A DNA stretch of 64,000 nucleotides, from assembly GCF_030053415.1 (NCBI RefSeq), contig NZ_JASGBJ010000003.1, positions 124,001 to 188,000 of the forward strand, in the 5' to 3' direction. This stretch comes from Marinobacter sp. CHS3-4. Lineage in GTDB: Bacteria; Pseudomonadota; Gammaproteobacteria; Pseudomonadales; Oleiphilaceae. Numbering within the stretch: position 1 is the stretch's first letter; each line of letters starts with the position of its first letter. This document shows, in pieces, positions 1 through 10,156 of the stretch. The translations under genes and the position numbers were made by a program. A model generated the notes under the pieces. That model was given only the letters and a program-made list of their open reading frames with translations, had not been told where the DNA came from and searched no databases.

Positions 1-2026
1 TGATGTCGTCGCGCCAGCTGCCGGGGCCCTGCTCGGCTTCAAAGGTAATCTGATCAACGCCTTTAAAATCGCCCAGCTCGTTTTGCCACAGTTCGATGAT
101 TTCGTTAACGGTCATGTCCCGCTGATCGCCCGGCAGCAATACCAGTTCTACATCGATGAATTCCTGGCCGCGCACGTTGGTCTTGATGCCTTCCACGTTG
201 CGGGACAGATTGTGTTCCTCAAACAGTCTCTGGGTATCCCGGGTGATGATCATGGCCAGTTCGCCGGCACGTTCTGCCGTGGTGCCAGTGGGTAGCCTAA
301 TGCCCGCCTCTATCTCATCCGTGGGCGCCTCCGGCATCATGATCATGCCCATATGGTCACTGATGGCATAGGCGCCGGACACCACCATGATGGTAAGCGC
401 CGTGGTCAGGGTGATGTAACGAAAACGCAGTGCCAGATCCAGCAATGGCCGGTAGCCTTTATCCACCACGGTCTGAAAGCCGCGAGAGAACACTCGCTGG
501 ATTCCGTGCATCCAGTGGCCGTAGACCGTCACGCTGCCTTGCCCGCTGTGAGCAAGATGAGCGGGCAAGATGAACAGAGCTTCAATCAGTGAAATGGCCA
601 GCACCAGGATGATCACAATCCCCAGCGGCCACCAGAAATTACCTGTGGCGCCGGGGATGAACAGTAACGGCAGGAAAGCCACGATGTTGGTCAGGATGCT
701 GAAGGTCACCGGGCCGGCAATGTCCTTGGCGCCCTGTATGGCCGCATCCATGAAGTTCATGCCCTGTTCCCGGTATTCGTAAATGTTCTCGCCGACCACG
801 ATGGCGTCGTCCACGACGATGCCCAGCACCATCAGAAAGCCGAACATGGAGATCATGTTCACGGTGACGTCCATGGCGGGCAGGAAGAGAACGCTGCCAA
901 CGAACGAGATGGTCATGCCCATCATGATCCAGAACGCCAGGCGGTATTCCAGGAACAGGCTAAGGATGACCAGCACAATCACCATGGCCATCACGCCGTT
1001 TTCCAGTAGCATGGTCATGCGGTCTTCAAAGTGTTCCGCACGGTTGCTGTCGATGCGCACGCTGACGGCGTCCGGTAAAGTGACTTCCAGCTCTGCCATG
1101 ACCTTTTCAACCGAGTCGGCAATGTCCAGAGGCGATTGGTCACCGGTGCGGAAGATTTCGATTTCCACTGAGGGCAGGGCGTTAAAGCGGGAATGAAAAC
1201 CGCCTTCCTCAAAGCCATCGCGCACGGTGGCGATCTCTCCGAGCGTAACGGCAGCACCGGATTCGGCGTTCAGAATCACAATGTTCTCGAAAGCGTCGGC
1301 CCACTGTTTGCGATCTTTCAGGCGCAGCAAAATGTCGCCATTGCCGGTGGCCATGGAACCGGCCGCAATGTCTTCGCTGGATTGCCCGATCCTGCTGGCT
1401 ACTTCGGCCAAGGTGAGGTCGTACTTGCGCAGGATTTCCAGCGGGATTTCCACACTGGTCACGTAGGCGGGCACATCGTCGATCACGGCCTGGGTGATGG
1501 CGTTTTCGGCCAGTAGCCGGTTGCGCACTTGCTCACCCAGCTGGCGCAGTGTCCATATGTCGACATCGCCGTAGAGCGTCAGCTCCATGACGTCCCGGGT
1601 TGGGGTGATCAGGCGAACACGGGGTTCTTCCGCCTGTTCGGGAAACGTGCGGATGCGATCTACCGCCTGCTCGATGTCTTGCAGTGCCTGCATGCGGTTG
1701 GTGCCGGACACCAGCTCCAACTGGATGTTGCCGCTGCCTTCGCGAGCGGTGGAGGTCATTTCCTCGATGCTCTGAATGCCCTGAATGGCTTCTTCTACCG
1801 GAAGGAGAATGCCCTGTTCCACTTCCTCTGGTGCCGCGCCTGGATAACTGACTCTGACCTGAACAATGTCCAGCTGGAACTGCGGGAACACCTCTTTCTG
1901 AACCTGGGTGGCCATCCATAGGCCCCCGGCCAGCAATAGGATCATGATCAGGTTCGCGGCGATGGAGTTGCGGGCCATCCATTCGATGGGGCCAACCCAG
2001 CCCTTTCGACGCCGGGCTTCACTCAT
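1..2026 (-). CDS. RND efflux pump inner-membrane permease, partial (C-terminus outside window)
   Basis: The reverse strand is open from an ATG at 2026 to the left edge, giving about 675 residues of an AcrB/MexB-type proton-driven RND permease (full length usually about 1030). The N-terminus has a short basic leader, then a first membrane helix (about residues 20-40) and the porter domain. The proton-relay Asp pair lies in a G-I-V-V-D-D-A motif at residues 406-407. A second porter domain begins near residue 560. The start overlaps the adaptor gene stop by 8 bases (ATGAGTGA), so the two are translationally coupled. The pump should work with the adaptor and an outer-membrane channel that is not seen here. 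The substrate cannot be read from sequence. Confidence 0.93.
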   Translation of the reverse strand, partial: MSEARRRKGWVGPIEWMARNSIAANLIMILLLAGGLWMATQVQKEVFPQFQLDIVQVRVSYPGAAPEEVEQGILLPVEEAIQGIQSIEEMTSTAREGSGNIQLELVSGTNRMQALQDIEQAVDRIRTFPEQAEEPRVRLITPTRDVMELTLYGDVDIWTLRQLGEQVRNRLLAENAITQAVIDDVPAYVTSVEIPLEILRKYDLTLAEVASRIGQSSEDIAAGSMATGNGDILLRLKDRKQWADAFENIVILNAESGAAVTLGEIATVRDGFEEGGFHSRFNALPSVEIEIFRTGDQSPLDIADSVEKVMAELEVTLPDAVSVRIDSNRAEHFEDRMTMLLENGVMAMVIVLVILSLFLEYRLAFWIMMGMTISFVGSVLFLPAMDVTVNMISMFGFLMVLGIVVDDAIVVGENIYEYREQGMNFMDAAIQGAKDIAGPVTFSILTNIVAFLPLLFIPGATGNFWWPLGIVIILVLAISLIEALFILPAHLAHSGQGSVTVYGHWMHGIQRVFSRGFQTVVDKGYRPLLDLALRFRYITLTTALTIMVVSGAYAISDHMGMIMMPEAPTDEIEAGIRLPTGTTAERAGELAMIITRDTQRLFEEHNLSRNVEGIKTNVRGQEFIDVELVLLPGDQRDMTVNEIIELWQNELGDFKGVDQITFEAEQGPGSWRDDI

Positions 2027-3236
2027 CCCTGTCGCCCTCCAGCCGGAGGTCGGCACCGCTGACCACCGAGGCCAGCTGGCTGGTGATCACCTGGTCACCT
2101 TCTTCCAGGCCGTCGCTGATATAGGCGTAATTCTCGTCCTGCAGAACAATGGTCACGTCGTGAATGGCCAGTTTGCGGTCTTCCATCACCCAGACCGTGT
2201 TGTTGCGGCGGATCAGGGCTCTATCCAGTCGAATCACGTTTTCCAGCGCGCGGCCCTCAATTTCGGCTCGCAGCAACGTACCCAGAATAAGCGGAGGCTG
2301 GCCGGCGGACTCGTTCAGAGCAAGGGGGTCATCCACGGTGATCAACACTCTGGCCATGCGGGCATTGCTGTCCAGTTCGCCGACAAGCTGGGTGAGTTTT
2401 GCTTGCCGACTTTGGCCGGAAGGCCAGACGGTGTCGTGGTAAAGGTTGACTGCTGCGCCGCTGGTCTCCGGATTGTTGTCGAAACTCAGCCATTGGAGTT
2501 TGGTCAGTGGGACCGTCGCTTCTATCCAATACTGGTTGGTGCCCACGAGGCGCCCGAGCGCCTGACCGACATTGACCTGAGAACCAAGGGTAACCTCGCG
2601 TGTCAGCACCTGAGCGGGAAAAGGCGCGCGAATGTAGGTGCGTTCAAGAGCCAACTTGGCTTGGCGCACCGCAGCCCTGGCGGCGGCCAGCCGGGCCTCG
2701 GCCTGTTTCTGCTGGGGGCGGCGCAGAATCAGGGCTTCGTTGGCCGTCTCGATATTGTCGCCAAATAGCTCCAACTCCCGTTTTGCAACGGCTTGCTGAC
2801 CCTGTTCCAAATCCAGATCTGCCTGTGCCTGCAGCAATTCGCTCTGTCGTTGTTCCAGCGCTGATTCATAGTCTGCCGGGTCGATTCGCACCAGCAGTTG
2901 CCCCTCCTTCACCCGTTGACCGGGATTGAAGGCTTCCGATTGTTCGATCACCTGACCGGACACCCTGGAGCCGAGGTTAACTTCCCGCGCCGGCATAACC
3001 TGTCCTAGCACCTCAATGGTGGGTTTGTAGCGACCACGGCTGACACTCTGGACATCCACCAGCATGGCGGTTTCGCGGGCAGCTTCCTTGCGAGTGGCGG
3101 TCGGCTCGGTTTTGAAAATCAGCCAGACCAGGCCAGCACCGATCGCCACGATGAAAAGCGACACCAGAAGGGTTTTCAGTACGCTGGCTTTGCCGCGCTC
3201 GGGGCGAACGGAGTTCTCGTCCACGGGGTGGCTCAT
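2019..3236 (-). CDS. RND efflux periplasmic adaptor (HlyD/AcrA-type membrane fusion protein)
   Basis: 405 residues. One N-terminal membrane segment (about residues 20-42) anchors the protein in the inner membrane. A barrel-sandwich half motif around the 'GSRVSGQV' stretch, a coiled-coil hairpin (about residues 120-200, rich in Glu, Gln and Ala), the second lipoyl half and a beta-barrel domain follow. This is the usual layout of adaptors that bridge RND permeases to a TolC-like channel. It lies immediately upstream of the permease gene in the same operon and overlaps it by 8 bases. An ATG with a purine-rich leader fixes the start. No outer-membrane factor gene is visible in the window. Confidence 0.92.
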   Translation of the reverse strand: MSHPVDENSVRPERGKASVLKTLLVSLFIVAIGAGLVWLIFKTEPTATRKEAARETAMLVDVQSVSRGRYKPTIEVLGQVMPAREVNLGSRVSGQVIEQSEAFNPGQRVKEGQLLVRIDPADYESALEQRQSELLQAQADLDLEQGQQAVAKRELELFGDNIETANEALILRRPQQKQAEARLAAARAAVRQAKLALERTYIRAPFPAQVLTREVTLGSQVNVGQALGRLVGTNQYWIEATVPLTKLQWLSFDNNPETSGAAVNLYHDTVWPSGQSRQAKLTQLVGELDSNARMARVLITVDDPLALNESAGQPPLILGTLLRAEIEGRALENVIRLDRALIRRNNTVWVMEDRKLAIHDVTIVLQDENYAYISDGLEEGDQVITSQLASVVSGADLRLEGDRDE

Positions 3237-3455
3237 GCCTCGGTATTCTCCCTGTCAAAGAATTGAACACGACCGGCCAGCGCGGTCTCTGAACGTCGCA
3301 CCTCCGCCTTCGTTGGTGCCTATGGTGTGACTATACGGGAACATAACACTGACAGACTTTGATTGGGCGCCAGGGCTTCAGGTCTGGACGGGTTTTACAC
3401 GATTTTGACACTCGCTTTTTGATCCGCAGCGCATCACAGGGGGCGATTGGCTCTT

Positions 3456-4367
3456 TTATGAGGGATCGGTGCTTACCACCGGATTCACCAGTTCCTCGGA
3501 AGTCTGAGACAGCAGCGCACTTAAAGTCGGGGATACGAACTGTCGACGAATGCTGATGGCGTAAAAATCTTCATAGACCCCGGGCAGCTCGCCATACTCC
3601 TGCAGGGTGCCCGCTTGAAGCTCGTCTCGCACCACAACCGGCGGCAGAATGGCCAGGTGATCTGTGTCGCGGGTCAAAAGTCGCATCATGGCCATGTCGT
3701 CGACCTCAACCGCGATCGTGGGCCGTAATCGGTGATATTCGCAAACCTGCTCGAAAGCCTGGCGGATGTTGCTCTTGGTTCCCGGCACAATCAGCGTGTG
3801 GTTTCGCAGGAGATCAATGACCTCATCACTTGAGGCAAGCCCCGGCCGTCCAATGATGCTGACGGGTTGCCGGGCAACCATCCGGGAACGCCATGGGGTC
3901 TGCTCATTGCCCTGAACGGGCTGGTTGGACAGGACCAGATCCAGCTGATGCGCGGCCAACTGCCGTAGCAATTCTTCCAGGTTTCCGCTGTGCAAGCTCA
4001 TTTCGAGGTCTTCACGGGTCAGTAATGGCCTCAGGAAGCCTTCCTGGAAGTTGCGGGACAGGGTCGAAACGGCACCAATTCTCACCAATTCCCTATTCGG
4101 TCTGACGCCTGAAGCGAACAGCTCTGCCAGTTCTTCTCCCTGTTTGAAAATGTCCTCGGCATAGGAGAAGGCCAGTCGGCCCGCTTCGGACAGTTTGAGG
4201 CGTCGACCCTCGCGAACGAAAAGCTGCTGCCCCAGGCTCTCTTCGAGTTTTCGGATCTGCCCGGACAGCGCCGACTGCGAAATATGCAGCGTTTCTGCGG
4301 TTCTGGTCAGGTGTCCGGAGCGTGCTACACGCCAGAAGTAGAAAAGATGGTGGTAGTTAAGTTTCAT
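3456..4367 (-). CDS. LysR-family regulator, NhaR-type
   Basis: 303 residues. The N-terminal winged helix-turn-helix (about residues 3-62, 'HLTRTAETLHISQSALSGQI') opens with the 'LNYHHLFYFWRVAR' pattern typical of the NhaR branch of LysR proteins. A periplasmic-binding-like effector domain fills residues 90-295. It is divergent from dabB with about 100 bases between starts, and an inverted repeat lies in that gap. LysR proteins usually control the divergent neighbour, so a role in regulating the bicarbonate transporter is the simplest inference. NhaR itself responds to sodium; whether this one senses sodium, pH or CO2 status is unknown. Confidence 0.88.
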   Translation of the reverse strand: MKLNYHHLFYFWRVARSGHLTRTAETLHISQSALSGQIRKLEESLGQQLFVREGRRLKLSEAGRLAFSYAEDIFKQGEELAELFASGVRPNRELVRIGAVSTLSRNFQEGFLRPLLTREDLEMSLHSGNLEELLRQLAAHQLDLVLSNQPVQGNEQTPWRSRMVARQPVSIIGRPGLASSDEVIDLLRNHTLIVPGTKSNIRQAFEQVCEYHRLRPTIAVEVDDMAMMRLLTRDTDHLAILPPVVVRDELQAGTLQEYGELPGVYEDFYAISIRRQFVSPTLSALLSQTSEELVNPVVSTDPS

Positions 4368-4388
4368 ACCTGAAATGTTCTATAAAAG

Positions 4389-4403
4389 TGAACGATCGGT
4401 TCA
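4389..4403. promoter_or_regulatory. Inverted repeat between LysR and dabB, candidate LysR operator
   Basis: TGAAC-N5-GTTCA forms a perfect 5-base-arm dyad in the short divergent spacer. Matching TATAA/TTATA flanks extend the symmetry. The position and the LysR neighbour suggest an operator; binding is inferred. Confidence 0.45.
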
Positions 4404-4470
4404 TTATAAACCATTTTTTATATTGAGCAGGGCTGTGCACACTAGCGCCAATGACAGGGAGATGACTCGA

Positions 4471-6087
4471 ATGACTTCATTGGTGGAACTGATCAACGTT
4501 GGCTTGCTCGCGGCCTGGCTCACAAGCGTCGTTGGCCTTTTGTTGCTGGCGGCGGTGGCTGGATATAAACAGGGTGCCGCAACTTCAGGGCTCTACTGGC
4601 GAATTGCCCAGAACGTACTGCTGGCCGTTCTTTGCCTGTCTGTTGCTGTGGGCATCGGGTTGATTCTGGAGGCCAACCTCCTGTTTACCGCCACATTGCG
4701 CGACGCAGGCGGTTTCCTGGGTCTGTATCCGGATGGTCTCGCTGTATGGATGGCGATCATGGTCAGCTTCATCGGCTGGGTCATTCTGCGGTTTGCCGAT
4801 AGCTATCTGCGCGACGATCCCGGTCGCCAACGGTTCCTCCCCTGGTTATTGGTGATCATTGGTTCCGTCTGCGTGCTGGTATTCACCAACCATTTGATGA
4901 TCCTGGCTTGTGCGTGGGTTGCTGTCAGTCTGGCACTGCATCATCTACTGACGCTTTATGGTGAAAGGCCTCAGGCTCGTCTGGCGGCTGTTCAGAAATT
5001 TATTGTCAGTCGTATCGCGGATGCGCTGGTGCTGGCTGGTGTTGGGCTTCTTTACTCCCATCACGGTACTTTTCTGCTGCCAGAGATCGTTGCGTCGACA
5101 GCTTCCGGTGGAGGAACGGGTGAGTATCCATGGTTGGCGTCCATCGCATTTGCGCTGGCTGCCGTACTCAAATGCGCCCAGATTCCATTCCACGGATGGT
5201 TGCTACGGGTGATGGAAGCGCCCACGCCGGTGTCCGCCCTGTTGCATGCCGGGGTTATCAATCTGGGTGGTTTTCTCTGGCTGCGGCTCTTCCCGGTGTT
5301 TGACGGATTCACCTCTGGTCACCTGGTCTTGCTTGTCGTCGGCGGCAGCACCGCCGTCATCGCGGTGCTGACGATGATGACCCAGTCATCCGTCAAGCAC
5401 GCGTTGGCCTGGTCGACCTGTGCCCAGATGGGTTTTATGTTGTTTGAAATTGGCATGGGTGCTTACACTCTGGCTCTGCTTCATCTGCTGGCACATTCGC
5501 TTTACAAGGCGCACTCCTTTCTTGCATCGGGGCGCACCGTGTCTGTGTCCTCCAAGCCTGGATTCCCGGCCACGGCCCTGCGCTATCGATTGGCAAGGGC
5601 CGGGCTTTGCGCTCTTGCCGCGATGGCCATCATCGGGATGGCACCACAGCTGGTTCAGAACAATCCGGTGCTGGCTGCCGTTCTGATTCTGGCGGTGAGT
5701 TTCTCGTCCTATGGAATTCCGAGTGGTATCAGTCGGTTGAACGCGACCTACCTGTGCATCTTGGCCGTGGCGCTGATACCCGGATACTGGCTTCTTCACT
5801 TTATTGTGGCGCCAGCGATTCCTGCCCATGCACCGGTTGAACTTCCGCTGGTTGCGTACGCAATCGGCTCGGTGATGGTCACAGGTCTGCTTCTGGGAAC
5901 GGCTGTTACCCAACTGAGTTCTCGCTATGAGATTACCAGGACACTTTGCACGCATTTCCGATCTGGTCTTTACCTCGAGCAGCCATTCGACAGGCTAACC
6001 CGGGGGCTTGCCATTGAATCGTTGAGGATGCCGACGTTGTTGCGTCCGGTTCCGAAGAGTCCATCTCACGCTGAGGAACAGTCATGA
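4471..6087 (+). CDS. dabB: DabB: proton-conducting subunit of the inorganic-carbon transporter
   Basis: 538 residues, almost wholly hydrophobic, with about 14 membrane segments. It belongs to the NuoL/MrpA proton-translocating family. The conserved core 'KCAQIPFHGWLLRVMEAPTPVSALLHAG' region (about residues 233-260) carries the Lys, His and Glu residues typical of these antiporter-like subunits. Overlap of its stop with the dabA start (ATGA) identifies it as DabB rather than a complex I subunit. DabB is thought to pass protons inward to power CO2 hydration by DabA. I chose ATG 4471 because AGGGAG lies 9 bases upstream. ATG 4462 and an ATG at 4375 are in frame, but the latter would cover the operator region. 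Confidence 0.88.
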   Translation: MTSLVELINVGLLAAWLTSVVGLLLLAAVAGYKQGAATSGLYWRIAQNVLLAVLCLSVAVGIGLILEANLLFTATLRDAGGFLGLYPDGLAVWMAIMVSFIGWVILRFADSYLRDDPGRQRFLPWLLVIIGSVCVLVFTNHLMILACAWVAVSLALHHLLTLYGERPQARLAAVQKFIVSRIADALVLAGVGLLYSHHGTFLLPEIVASTASGGGTGEYPWLASIAFALAAVLKCAQIPFHGWLLRVMEAPTPVSALLHAGVINLGGFLWLRLFPVFDGFTSGHLVLLVVGGSTAVIAVLTMMTQSSVKHALAWSTCAQMGFMLFEIGMGAYTLALLHLLAHSLYKAHSFLASGRTVSVSSKPGFPATALRYRLARAGLCALAAMAIIGMAPQLVQNNPVLAAVLILAVSFSSYGIPSGISRLNATYLCILAVALIPGYWLLHFIVAPAIPAHAPVELPLVAYAIGSVMVTGLLLGTAVTQLSSRYEITRTLCTHFRSGLYLEQPFDRLTRGLAIESLRMPTLLRPVPKSPSHAEEQS

Positions 6088-8498
6088 CCGGTTCAACGAT
6101 TGCCCAAAAGGCTTGTAATACCATGCTTGGCGACTGGAAAGATTCGCTCAGGTCTGCCTGTAAGCATGTGGCACCGATATGGCCGCTGGATCAATTGATT
6201 GCGGTGAACCCTTATTGGGGTCTGAAATACCTGCCGGTCCAGTGGGCCGATAGCGTGCTGAAACAGCGGGGTGGCTTTTCTGTTCTGCCTCCCAAGGCTT
6301 TTTACGATGAGGCCTGGGCCGAGGGGCGAATTACGTCCGAGGATCTTGCAGCGAGCCTGAAAGAGAGCAGCCTCTCGAGTGACAAAGAGCAGCTTTTGCG
6401 TTGGTTGCAGCAGCCTGAGGAAGCGTCGGACGCCAGCGAACGTTCAACCCTCGACTTTTTCGCGCCCACGTCCGGTAATGAGTCTGTTTCCCGTGCAGTG
6501 TGCGAACAAGTGGCGCGGATTTGCACTGTCTATTTTGATCGCAGGCAGGCGGGATGGACGACCGCACAGACCGAAAGCAGTCTGTTCGAATTCTGGTTGA
6601 AAGAGAGCCGGGCAGAACTGTCGCTGGACGCTCTGACCGGCCTTGCCGGAGCGCGGCAGGTTTTGAAAACGGTGCCACAAGATGCCAGCGATGCGGTAAA
6701 GAATGTCGTTGAACGGCTATCCCTCGGCAACACTGAGCTTGAGGCGCTGGCCCATAGCCTGCTTCTGATGATCAATGGGTGGGCTTCCTGGTGCCGTGGT
6801 GAGGATTGGCGCTGTGAGCTTGAGGGCCAGGCTTCTGAACGGGTCTGGGAGTTGCTCGCCATTTTGCTGGCTTGGGAAGGCGTCGGTCTTGAGCTTTTTT
6901 CGTCCGAGCAGCGCGCCAGTTGGTTGAAAAGACGGTCAACGCGTCAGCGGATTGTTCAACCTGCCAGGCATCTTTGGGTATGGCACAGAGCCTATGAGAT
7001 CGGCTATCAAAGATCACTTTGGCAGTCGATGCGGGATCGCCCCGTTGAAAGCAACTGCTCTAAAGCCCCATCGTTCCAGGCGGTGTTCTGTATTGATGTC
7101 CGGTCTGAGGTTATGCGTCGCCATCTGGAGCGCGCCCAGCCTACTGGCCAGACGCTCGGCTTTGCTGGTTTCTTTGGTTTGCCGATTGAGCATCGGTCAC
7201 ACGGGCCTTCCCAACCGGTTCGCCGCTTACCGGGCCTTCTGGCCGCGTCTTATCGGCTTGTGGATAGCCTCGGAAGCCAGCAGGCGGATCAACTGGCACA
7301 TAAAGCACTGAATCAGAAAGAGGCCGCCCGTTCTGCGGTTCGCGGCGCGAAGTACAGTGGCCTGTCCACCTTCACGTTGGTTGAAACCACGGGGCTGGCC
7401 TGGGCCTGGAAGCTGGTCAGGGATAGCCTGAAACGCCCGGTAGGCAAGCGTCCCCGGATCGCTTCCGAACAGCGGCTGGTTCAGCGTGTAGGGGGCGATC
7501 CGGTCACTGACCGCCAGAAAGCCGATCTTGTCGCGAACATGCTCCGTGGTATGTCGTTGACAGCAGGGTTTGCGCCTTTGCTGGTGTTTGTCGGGCACGG
7601 TACCCATACCAGCAATAATCCCCACCATGCGGGCCTTGAGTGTGGCGCCTGCGGGGGCCAGAGTGGCGGTGTTAATGCCCGCCTGGCTGCCGAGCTGGTC
7701 AATGAACGGGCGGTGCGCGCAGAACTGGCGGAGCAAGGCATCAGAATTCCGGATTTTGTCTGGGCGGTGGGTGCCGAACATTGCACGCTGACGGACGAAG
7801 TCACGCTGTTTGATGAGGAAGCGGTGCCTGAAACCCATTTAGTCAGGCTGCACGAGCTCAAGGCGGCCTTTGCCGAGGCGGGAGCGGGCGCTCGCAGAGA
7901 ACGCGCGGCAGCGCTTGGGCTCAAAGACCTGGACGACGACCGGTTGTTGAAGCAGATGAGGACTCGCGGGGACGATTGGGCCGAGGTAAGGCCCGAATGG
8001 GGTTTGACGAACAACGCGGCGATTGTGTTTGCAAAGCGCGAGAAGACCAGAGGCGCGAATCTTGGGGGCCGGGTGTTCCTTCATGACTACGATCCGGACC
8101 AGGATCAGAACGGTGAGATTCTGGAAACGTTGATGACGGCCCCCATGGTCGTCGCGAATTGGATCAACATGCAGTATTTCGCCTCAGTCGCTACACCTGA
8201 CGTCTATGGCGCCGGGAATAAACTCCTGCATTCGGTTGTGGGCGGCAACGTTGGTGTGATTGAAGGCAACTCACCGGATTTAAGAATCGGCTTACCGTTG
8301 CAGTCGGTTCATGATGGACAGCGGTGGTTTCATGAGCCGGTCCGCTTGACGGTTTTGATCGACGCCCCTGCCGAAAGAATTGAAGCGGTGCTCGCAAAAC
8401 ATAGAAATGTAGCGGAACTGGTGGAGAACCAGTGGGTATTACTGTGCCGAATGGCTGAATCCGGGGTAGAGCATTATCGCAATGGACAGTGGCACTGA
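6084..8498 (+). CDS. dabA: DabA: zinc-dependent CO2-hydrating subunit of the inorganic-carbon transporter
   Basis: 804 residues, the usual length for DUF2309/UPF0753. The zinc site resembles a beta-carbonic anhydrase: Cys336 and Asp338 in 'FCIDVRSE', and His505 and Cys520 in the 'GHGTHTSNNPHHAGLECGACGG' region. Spacings of 2 and 15 residues are the same as those in the characterised Halothiobacillus protein. DabA-DabB takes up inorganic carbon as a peripheral cytoplasmic subunit on a membrane partner, converting CO2 to trapped bicarbonate. In a heterotroph the bicarbonate probably feeds carboxylases when CO2 is scarce. No Rubisco or carboxysome gene is seen here. The 4-base overlap with dabB implies coupled translation. 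Confidence 0.93.
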   Translation: MTGSTIAQKACNTMLGDWKDSLRSACKHVAPIWPLDQLIAVNPYWGLKYLPVQWADSVLKQRGGFSVLPPKAFYDEAWAEGRITSEDLAASLKESSLSSDKEQLLRWLQQPEEASDASERSTLDFFAPTSGNESVSRAVCEQVARICTVYFDRRQAGWTTAQTESSLFEFWLKESRAELSLDALTGLAGARQVLKTVPQDASDAVKNVVERLSLGNTELEALAHSLLLMINGWASWCRGEDWRCELEGQASERVWELLAILLAWEGVGLELFSSEQRASWLKRRSTRQRIVQPARHLWVWHRAYEIGYQRSLWQSMRDRPVESNCSKAPSFQAVFCIDVRSEVMRRHLERAQPTGQTLGFAGFFGLPIEHRSHGPSQPVRRLPGLLAASYRLVDSLGSQQADQLAHKALNQKEAARSAVRGAKYSGLSTFTLVETTGLAWAWKLVRDSLKRPVGKRPRIASEQRLVQRVGGDPVTDRQKADLVANMLRGMSLTAGFAPLLVFVGHGTHTSNNPHHAGLECGACGGQSGGVNARLAAELVNERAVRAELAEQGIRIPDFVWAVGAEHCTLTDEVTLFDEEAVPETHLVRLHELKAAFAEAGAGARRERAAALGLKDLDDDRLLKQMRTRGDDWAEVRPEWGLTNNAAIVFAKREKTRGANLGGRVFLHDYDPDQDQNGEILETLMTAPMVVANWINMQYFASVATPDVYGAGNKLLHSVVGGNVGVIEGNSPDLRIGLPLQSVHDGQRWFHEPVRLTVLIDAPAERIEAVLAKHRNVAELVENQWVLLCRMAESGVEHYRNGQWH

Positions 8499-8601
8499 CG
8501 TGGCTAAAGCAAAGACTGCCACGCGGATATAAAGCGCCTGTTTGGAGGGTGCTGGTTATTTCTTGTTTCGATAAGCCCTAAATTTTGCTATTTTTCCTAC
8601 T

Positions 8602-8820
8602 CGATGAGGCTGAAAACCTCGTCGTGCTAGCGGGAGAGATCGGTCAGCGAGTGCGTTGAACCGGCGCCGAAGGAGCAACTGCCCCGGAAACTCTCAGGCA
8701 AAAGGACCGCTAGCGCGAAGACTTTCCGAAGAGCTGTCGACGGCTGCGTCAGTCGGCACACCGAAGGAGCAAGCCGCCGGATTCGGCGCGTGAATCTCTC
8801 AGGTCCATTGACGGAAGGGG
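8602..8820 (+). promoter_or_regulatory. Tandem glycine riboswitch
   Basis: Two consecutive aptamers. The first is closed by an 8-base-pair P1: GCTAGCGG at 8626-8633 pairs with CCGCTAGC at 8707-8714. It contains GCCGAAGGAGCAACTGCC and an AACTCTCAGGCAAAAGGAC end. The second (8722-8818) is closed by CTTTCCG with CGGAAGG and repeats the CCGAAGGAGCAAGCC and AATCTCTCAGGTCC blocks. These are the signature conserved blocks of glycine riboswitches. A small GAGG/CCTC hairpin at 8602-8623 precedes the first aptamer. The downstream gene starts about 60 bases later, so the RNA should control the dadA-like gene. Confidence 0.95.
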
Positions 8821-8880
8821 TGCTTTTTACCACAACTGGTAGAAAGGTAACCCTGGGCGCCTATGGAAATGGAGAGTTTA

Positions 8881-10098
8881 ATGAAAAGCATTGCAGTCAT
8901 TGGTGGCGGAATTACCGGTATTACCACCGCATACACCCTCGCCAAACGTGGTTACGACGTTACCGTTTACGAAAAGCACCGTTACGCGGCGATGGAGACC
9001 TCGTTCGCCAATGGCGGACAGTTGTCAGCGTCCAACGCCGAAGTCTGGAACAATTTGCAGACCATCAAAAAAGGCTTCAAATGGATGTTCCGCAGCGACG
9101 CTCCGCTGCTGGTTAACCCCAAGCCTTCCTGGCACAAGCTCAGCTGGTTTGCCGAATTCATTGCCGCAATCCCCCAGTACGAGAAGAACACCACCGAAAC
9201 CGCGCGACTGGCGATTGCCGCTCGCGACTACCTGTTTCAGTGGGCTCAGGACGAAGGCATCGATTTCGACCTGAAGAAACAGGGCATTCTGCACATCTAT
9301 CGTGACAAAGCCGGCTTTGATCACGCTGCCCATGTGTCCAAACTGCTGGCGGCAGGCGGCCTTGAGCGTCGCCCGGTTACGCCAGAGGAAATGAAATCCA
9401 TCGAGCCGACCCTGGCGGGCACCTACTACGGCGGCTTTTTTACCGAGAGCGATTCCACCGGTGACATCCACATGTTCACCAACGGTCTGGCCGAAGCAAT
9501 CGTCCGCCTGGGTGTAAAAACCAATTATGGCCAGACGGTGACTGAACTGAGCGCGGACGAGAAACACGCGTGGGTTACCGCCTATGACGACGAGCAACAG
9601 CACCGGGATACTTTCGATGGTGTGGTGATTTGCGCCGGTGTCGGCAGCCGTGAACTGGCGGCCAAGCTGGGCGATCGGGTTAACGTGTACCCGGTTAAAG
9701 GTTACTCCATCACCGTTCAACTGGACGACGAGCAATCCCAGAAAGCGGCACCCACCGTCAGCCTGCTGGACGACGCCACCAAGCTGGTGACCAGTCGCCT
9801 GGGCGATGGTCGTTTCCGGGTAGCCGGTACTGCCGAGTTCAACGGATTTAACCGCAACATCCGCGACGACCGGATCAAACCGCTGACTCGCTGGGTGGAA
9901 GAATGTTTCCCGGGTGTCTGCACTCGTCGGGTTGTACCCTGGGCAGGGCTTCGTCCAATGATGCCCAATATGATGCCACGGGTTGGCACCGGCAAACTGC
10001 CGACCGTCTTCTACAACACCGGCCACGGTCACCTGGGCTGGACCCTGTCTGCCATTACGGCTGAAATGCTGGCGGAAACCGTCGATCAGAGATCTTGA
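8881..10098 (+). CDS. dadA: DadA-like FAD-dependent D-amino-acid (or glycine) dehydrogenase
   Basis: 405 residues. The N-terminal Rossmann FAD motif 'IAVIGGGITG' (glycines 8, 9, 10 and 13) is followed by a DadA-type body with the 'ETSFANGGQLSASNAEVW' segment, a substrate-binding middle domain, and a C-terminal 'NTGHGHLGWTLS' FAD-binding end. DadA enzymes oxidise D-amino acids to keto acids and pass electrons to the respiratory chain at the inner membrane. I chose ATG 8881 because GGAGAG lies just upstream; ATG 8863 is in frame. The glycine riboswitch leader suggests glycine is a substrate or an inducer. The exact substrate is not readable. Confidence 0.9.
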   Translation: MKSIAVIGGGITGITTAYTLAKRGYDVTVYEKHRYAAMETSFANGGQLSASNAEVWNNLQTIKKGFKWMFRSDAPLLVNPKPSWHKLSWFAEFIAAIPQYEKNTTETARLAIAARDYLFQWAQDEGIDFDLKKQGILHIYRDKAGFDHAAHVSKLLAAGGLERRPVTPEEMKSIEPTLAGTYYGGFFTESDSTGDIHMFTNGLAEAIVRLGVKTNYGQTVTELSADEKHAWVTAYDDEQQHRDTFDGVVICAGVGSRELAAKLGDRVNVYPVKGYSITVQLDDEQSQKAAPTVSLLDDATKLVTSRLGDGRFRVAGTAEFNGFNRNIRDDRIKPLTRWVEECFPGVCTRRVVPWAGLRPMMPNMMPRVGTGKLPTVFYNTGHGHLGWTLSAITAEMLAETVDQRS

Positions 10099-10156
10099 GG
10101 CGTCGGCTGATCAAGTCTATGCGGCAGGTCTTCCGCCTTTTTGCGGCGATGCGGGC

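Noticed and set aside
4375..4470. N-terminal extension of DabB from ATG 4375
   Set aside because: It would start 7 bases from the LysR start and cover the dyad; a Shine-Dalgarno at 4456 favours ATG 4471.
9025..10032. A 335-residue reverse-strand reading frame within the dadA-like gene
   Set aside because: The forward frame has clear FAD motifs and riboswitch context; the reverse one has no recognisable features.
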